Of a DNA stretch of 7,382 bases, positions 6,546 through 7,382 are shown piece after piece. The DNA comes from Planctomycetota bacterium (GTDB lineage: Bacteria > Planctomycetota > SZUA-567). The notes beneath the pieces are model-generated. The model was not told where the DNA came from and made no database searches. It saw only the letters and a list, made by a program, of their open reading frames with translations. The stretch covers positions 1-7,382 of the forward strand of contig JAITKH010000241.1 of assembly GCA_031278535.1 (NCBI GenBank), in the 5' to 3' direction. The number at the start of each line of letters is the position of its first letter. Within the stretch, counting starts at the first letter, position 1. A program made the translations under genes and the position numbers.

Positions 6546-7382
6546 TCCCAGTTCAACCAGTAATATAATTTCTCGTATAGGCGGGATCGTTTCCGAATCA
6601 TCCTGTTGAACACCGCCACTCCGTCCCGTTCCAAAAGGGTGTCCCGATCGGCGAACAGGGATGTTCCCATGGCGAAACGCCGCCGGGGGATCCTGGCTCC
6701 AAGCGCCTCAAGGATGGTGGGCGGCCAATCCCAGGCGGCGAAACGCCGCCTGGTTCCGCGTTCGGCCTTTCCCATGATCGGATTGATGATGAAATTCATG
6801 ATCTCCCTTTGCTCCGGAAGCGGCATATTGATCGCGCCCAGACCCCTCTGGGACATGTTGTGATCGCCCGCCACGACGATGGTGGTGTCCGCCGCGAACG
6901 GCTGCTCCAGGATCCAGTTCAAAAAATCGGCCGCCATGACATCGCACTGCTCAAAGGAATCCCGGTAATCGCCGTATGTCGCCGGCATGTTTTTCTCATA
7001 GAATCCCGGGGGGTGGGTGTTCACCGTCTGGATGATTTGACAGAAGGGCTTTCCGGCGGCATGCAGCGCCGACAGGCGTTCCCTGGCCCTCGCGTACAGG
7101 TAGCTGTCGTCCACGCCCCAATTGTTCATCTTGCCGGGACAGTCAGCCCTGTTGGCATGGAAAAAGTCGAAATCGTATATGGCGCAGTTGTCCGCCGACA
7201 TGCTGAAAAGCCGATCATATCCGGCGAAAGTGATGCTGGCGGCGCGCACCAGTTCCAGCCGGTATCCGTTTTTTTCCAGGATGCCGAGCAGCGAGCGGCC
7301 CCGGAAATCATGCCGGATGGCGCCGAATTCATTGCTGTAAGCGAGTTCCATGGCGTTGATGCGGGGATTGTACCTCAGCAGC
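6542..7382 (-). CDS. Phosphoglycerol transferase-like protein (OpgB/LTA synthase-type), upstream paralogue, 5' end outside the window
   Basis: The frame is open to the right edge, with about 280 residues visible. The in-frame ATG at 7351 is internal, since homology to the neighbouring copy continues before it. What is seen is the C-terminal part of the extracytoplasmic catalytic domain: NNWGVDDSYLYARARE, QIIQTVNTHPPGFYEK (the His of the active site) and VAGDHNMS (metal-binding Asp-His). A conserved C-terminal part follows, with FAAWDWPPTILEALG and TSLFADRDTLLERDG. It aligns with the downstream protein from about residue 265 to its end with hardly any gaps, at about 60% identity by eye. The N-terminal membrane helices, the first metal-ligand Glu and the nucleophile region lie outside, so activity cannot be judged. 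The function is inferred to be the same class as its neighbour, perhaps on a different acceptor or position. It may not be the first gene of the operon. Confidence 0.8.
   Translation of the reverse strand, partial: LLRYNPRINAMELAYSNEFGAIRHDFRGRSLLGILEKNGYRLELVRAASITFAGYDRLFSMSADNCAIYDFDFFHANRADCPGKMNNWGVDDSYLYARARERLSALHAAGKPFCQIIQTVNTHPPGFYEKNMPATYGDYRDSFEQCDVMAADFLNWILEQPFAADTTIVVAGDHNMSQRGLGAINMPLPEQREIMNFIINPIMGKAERGTRRRFAAWDWPPTILEALGARIPRRRFAMGTSLFADRDTLLERDGVAVFNRMIRKRSRLYEKLYYWLNWE

Noticed and set aside
4944..7382. True formylglycine sulfatase identity for the two paralogues
   Set aside because: The C/S-x-P-x-R activation motif is absent from the complete copy, and the membrane-helix layout and NNWGVDD motif fit OpgB/LtaS-type transferases.

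Overview
The window looks like part of the chromosome of a GC-rich, probably Gram-negative bacterium. All four supported genes lie on the minus strand, so the map reads from right to left. The lineage cannot be fixed from the sequence. A fused, over-long 2-oxo acid dehydrogenase E1 beside a housekeeping gyrA, together with OpgB-type envelope enzymes, would fit a PVC-type (for example Lentisphaerota) or spirochaete-like genome, but this is a guess from remembered protein styles. There are no signs of mobile elements, CRISPR arrays, tRNA or rRNA.

Right part (4944-7382): two adjacent genes for related membrane-anchored enzymes of the alkaline-phosphatase/sulfatase superfamily. They most resemble OpgB/MdoB phosphoglycerol transferase and lipoteichoic acid synthase. 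The upstream copy enters from the right edge and lacks its N-terminus. Its stop overlaps the start of the complete downstream copy in an ATGA junction, so the two are almost certainly one operon. Their C-terminal catalytic parts are about 60% identical by eye, which points to tandem duplication. They probably decorate a periplasmic or surface glycan with phosphoglycerol-type groups taken from a membrane lipid.

Middle (4716-4943): a 228-base intergenic region, richer in AT than its flanks. It holds a hairpin just after the transferase operon, several short dyads, a 9-base perfect inverted repeat and a strong extended -10 promoter (TGGTATAAT on the minus strand) for gyrA. The inverted repeat overlaps the -35 area of that promoter.

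Left part (1-4715): gyrA (835 codons, complete, DNA gyrase subunit A) is followed after 59 bases by a thiamine-diphosphate-dependent 2-oxo acid dehydrogenase E1 gene with alpha and beta parts fused. That gene runs off the left edge after 716 codons. The short gap, a good Shine-Dalgarno sequence and the lack of a convincing terminator suggest that E1 is at least partly cotranscribed with gyrA.

Apart from the tandem transferase pair, the gene content is ordinary. The points most worth a second look are the duplicated OpgB-like enzymes with a Ser where the nucleophilic Thr is expected, the dyad on the gyrA promoter, and the insertions in the E1 alpha part. I did not find an evident novel multi-gene system.
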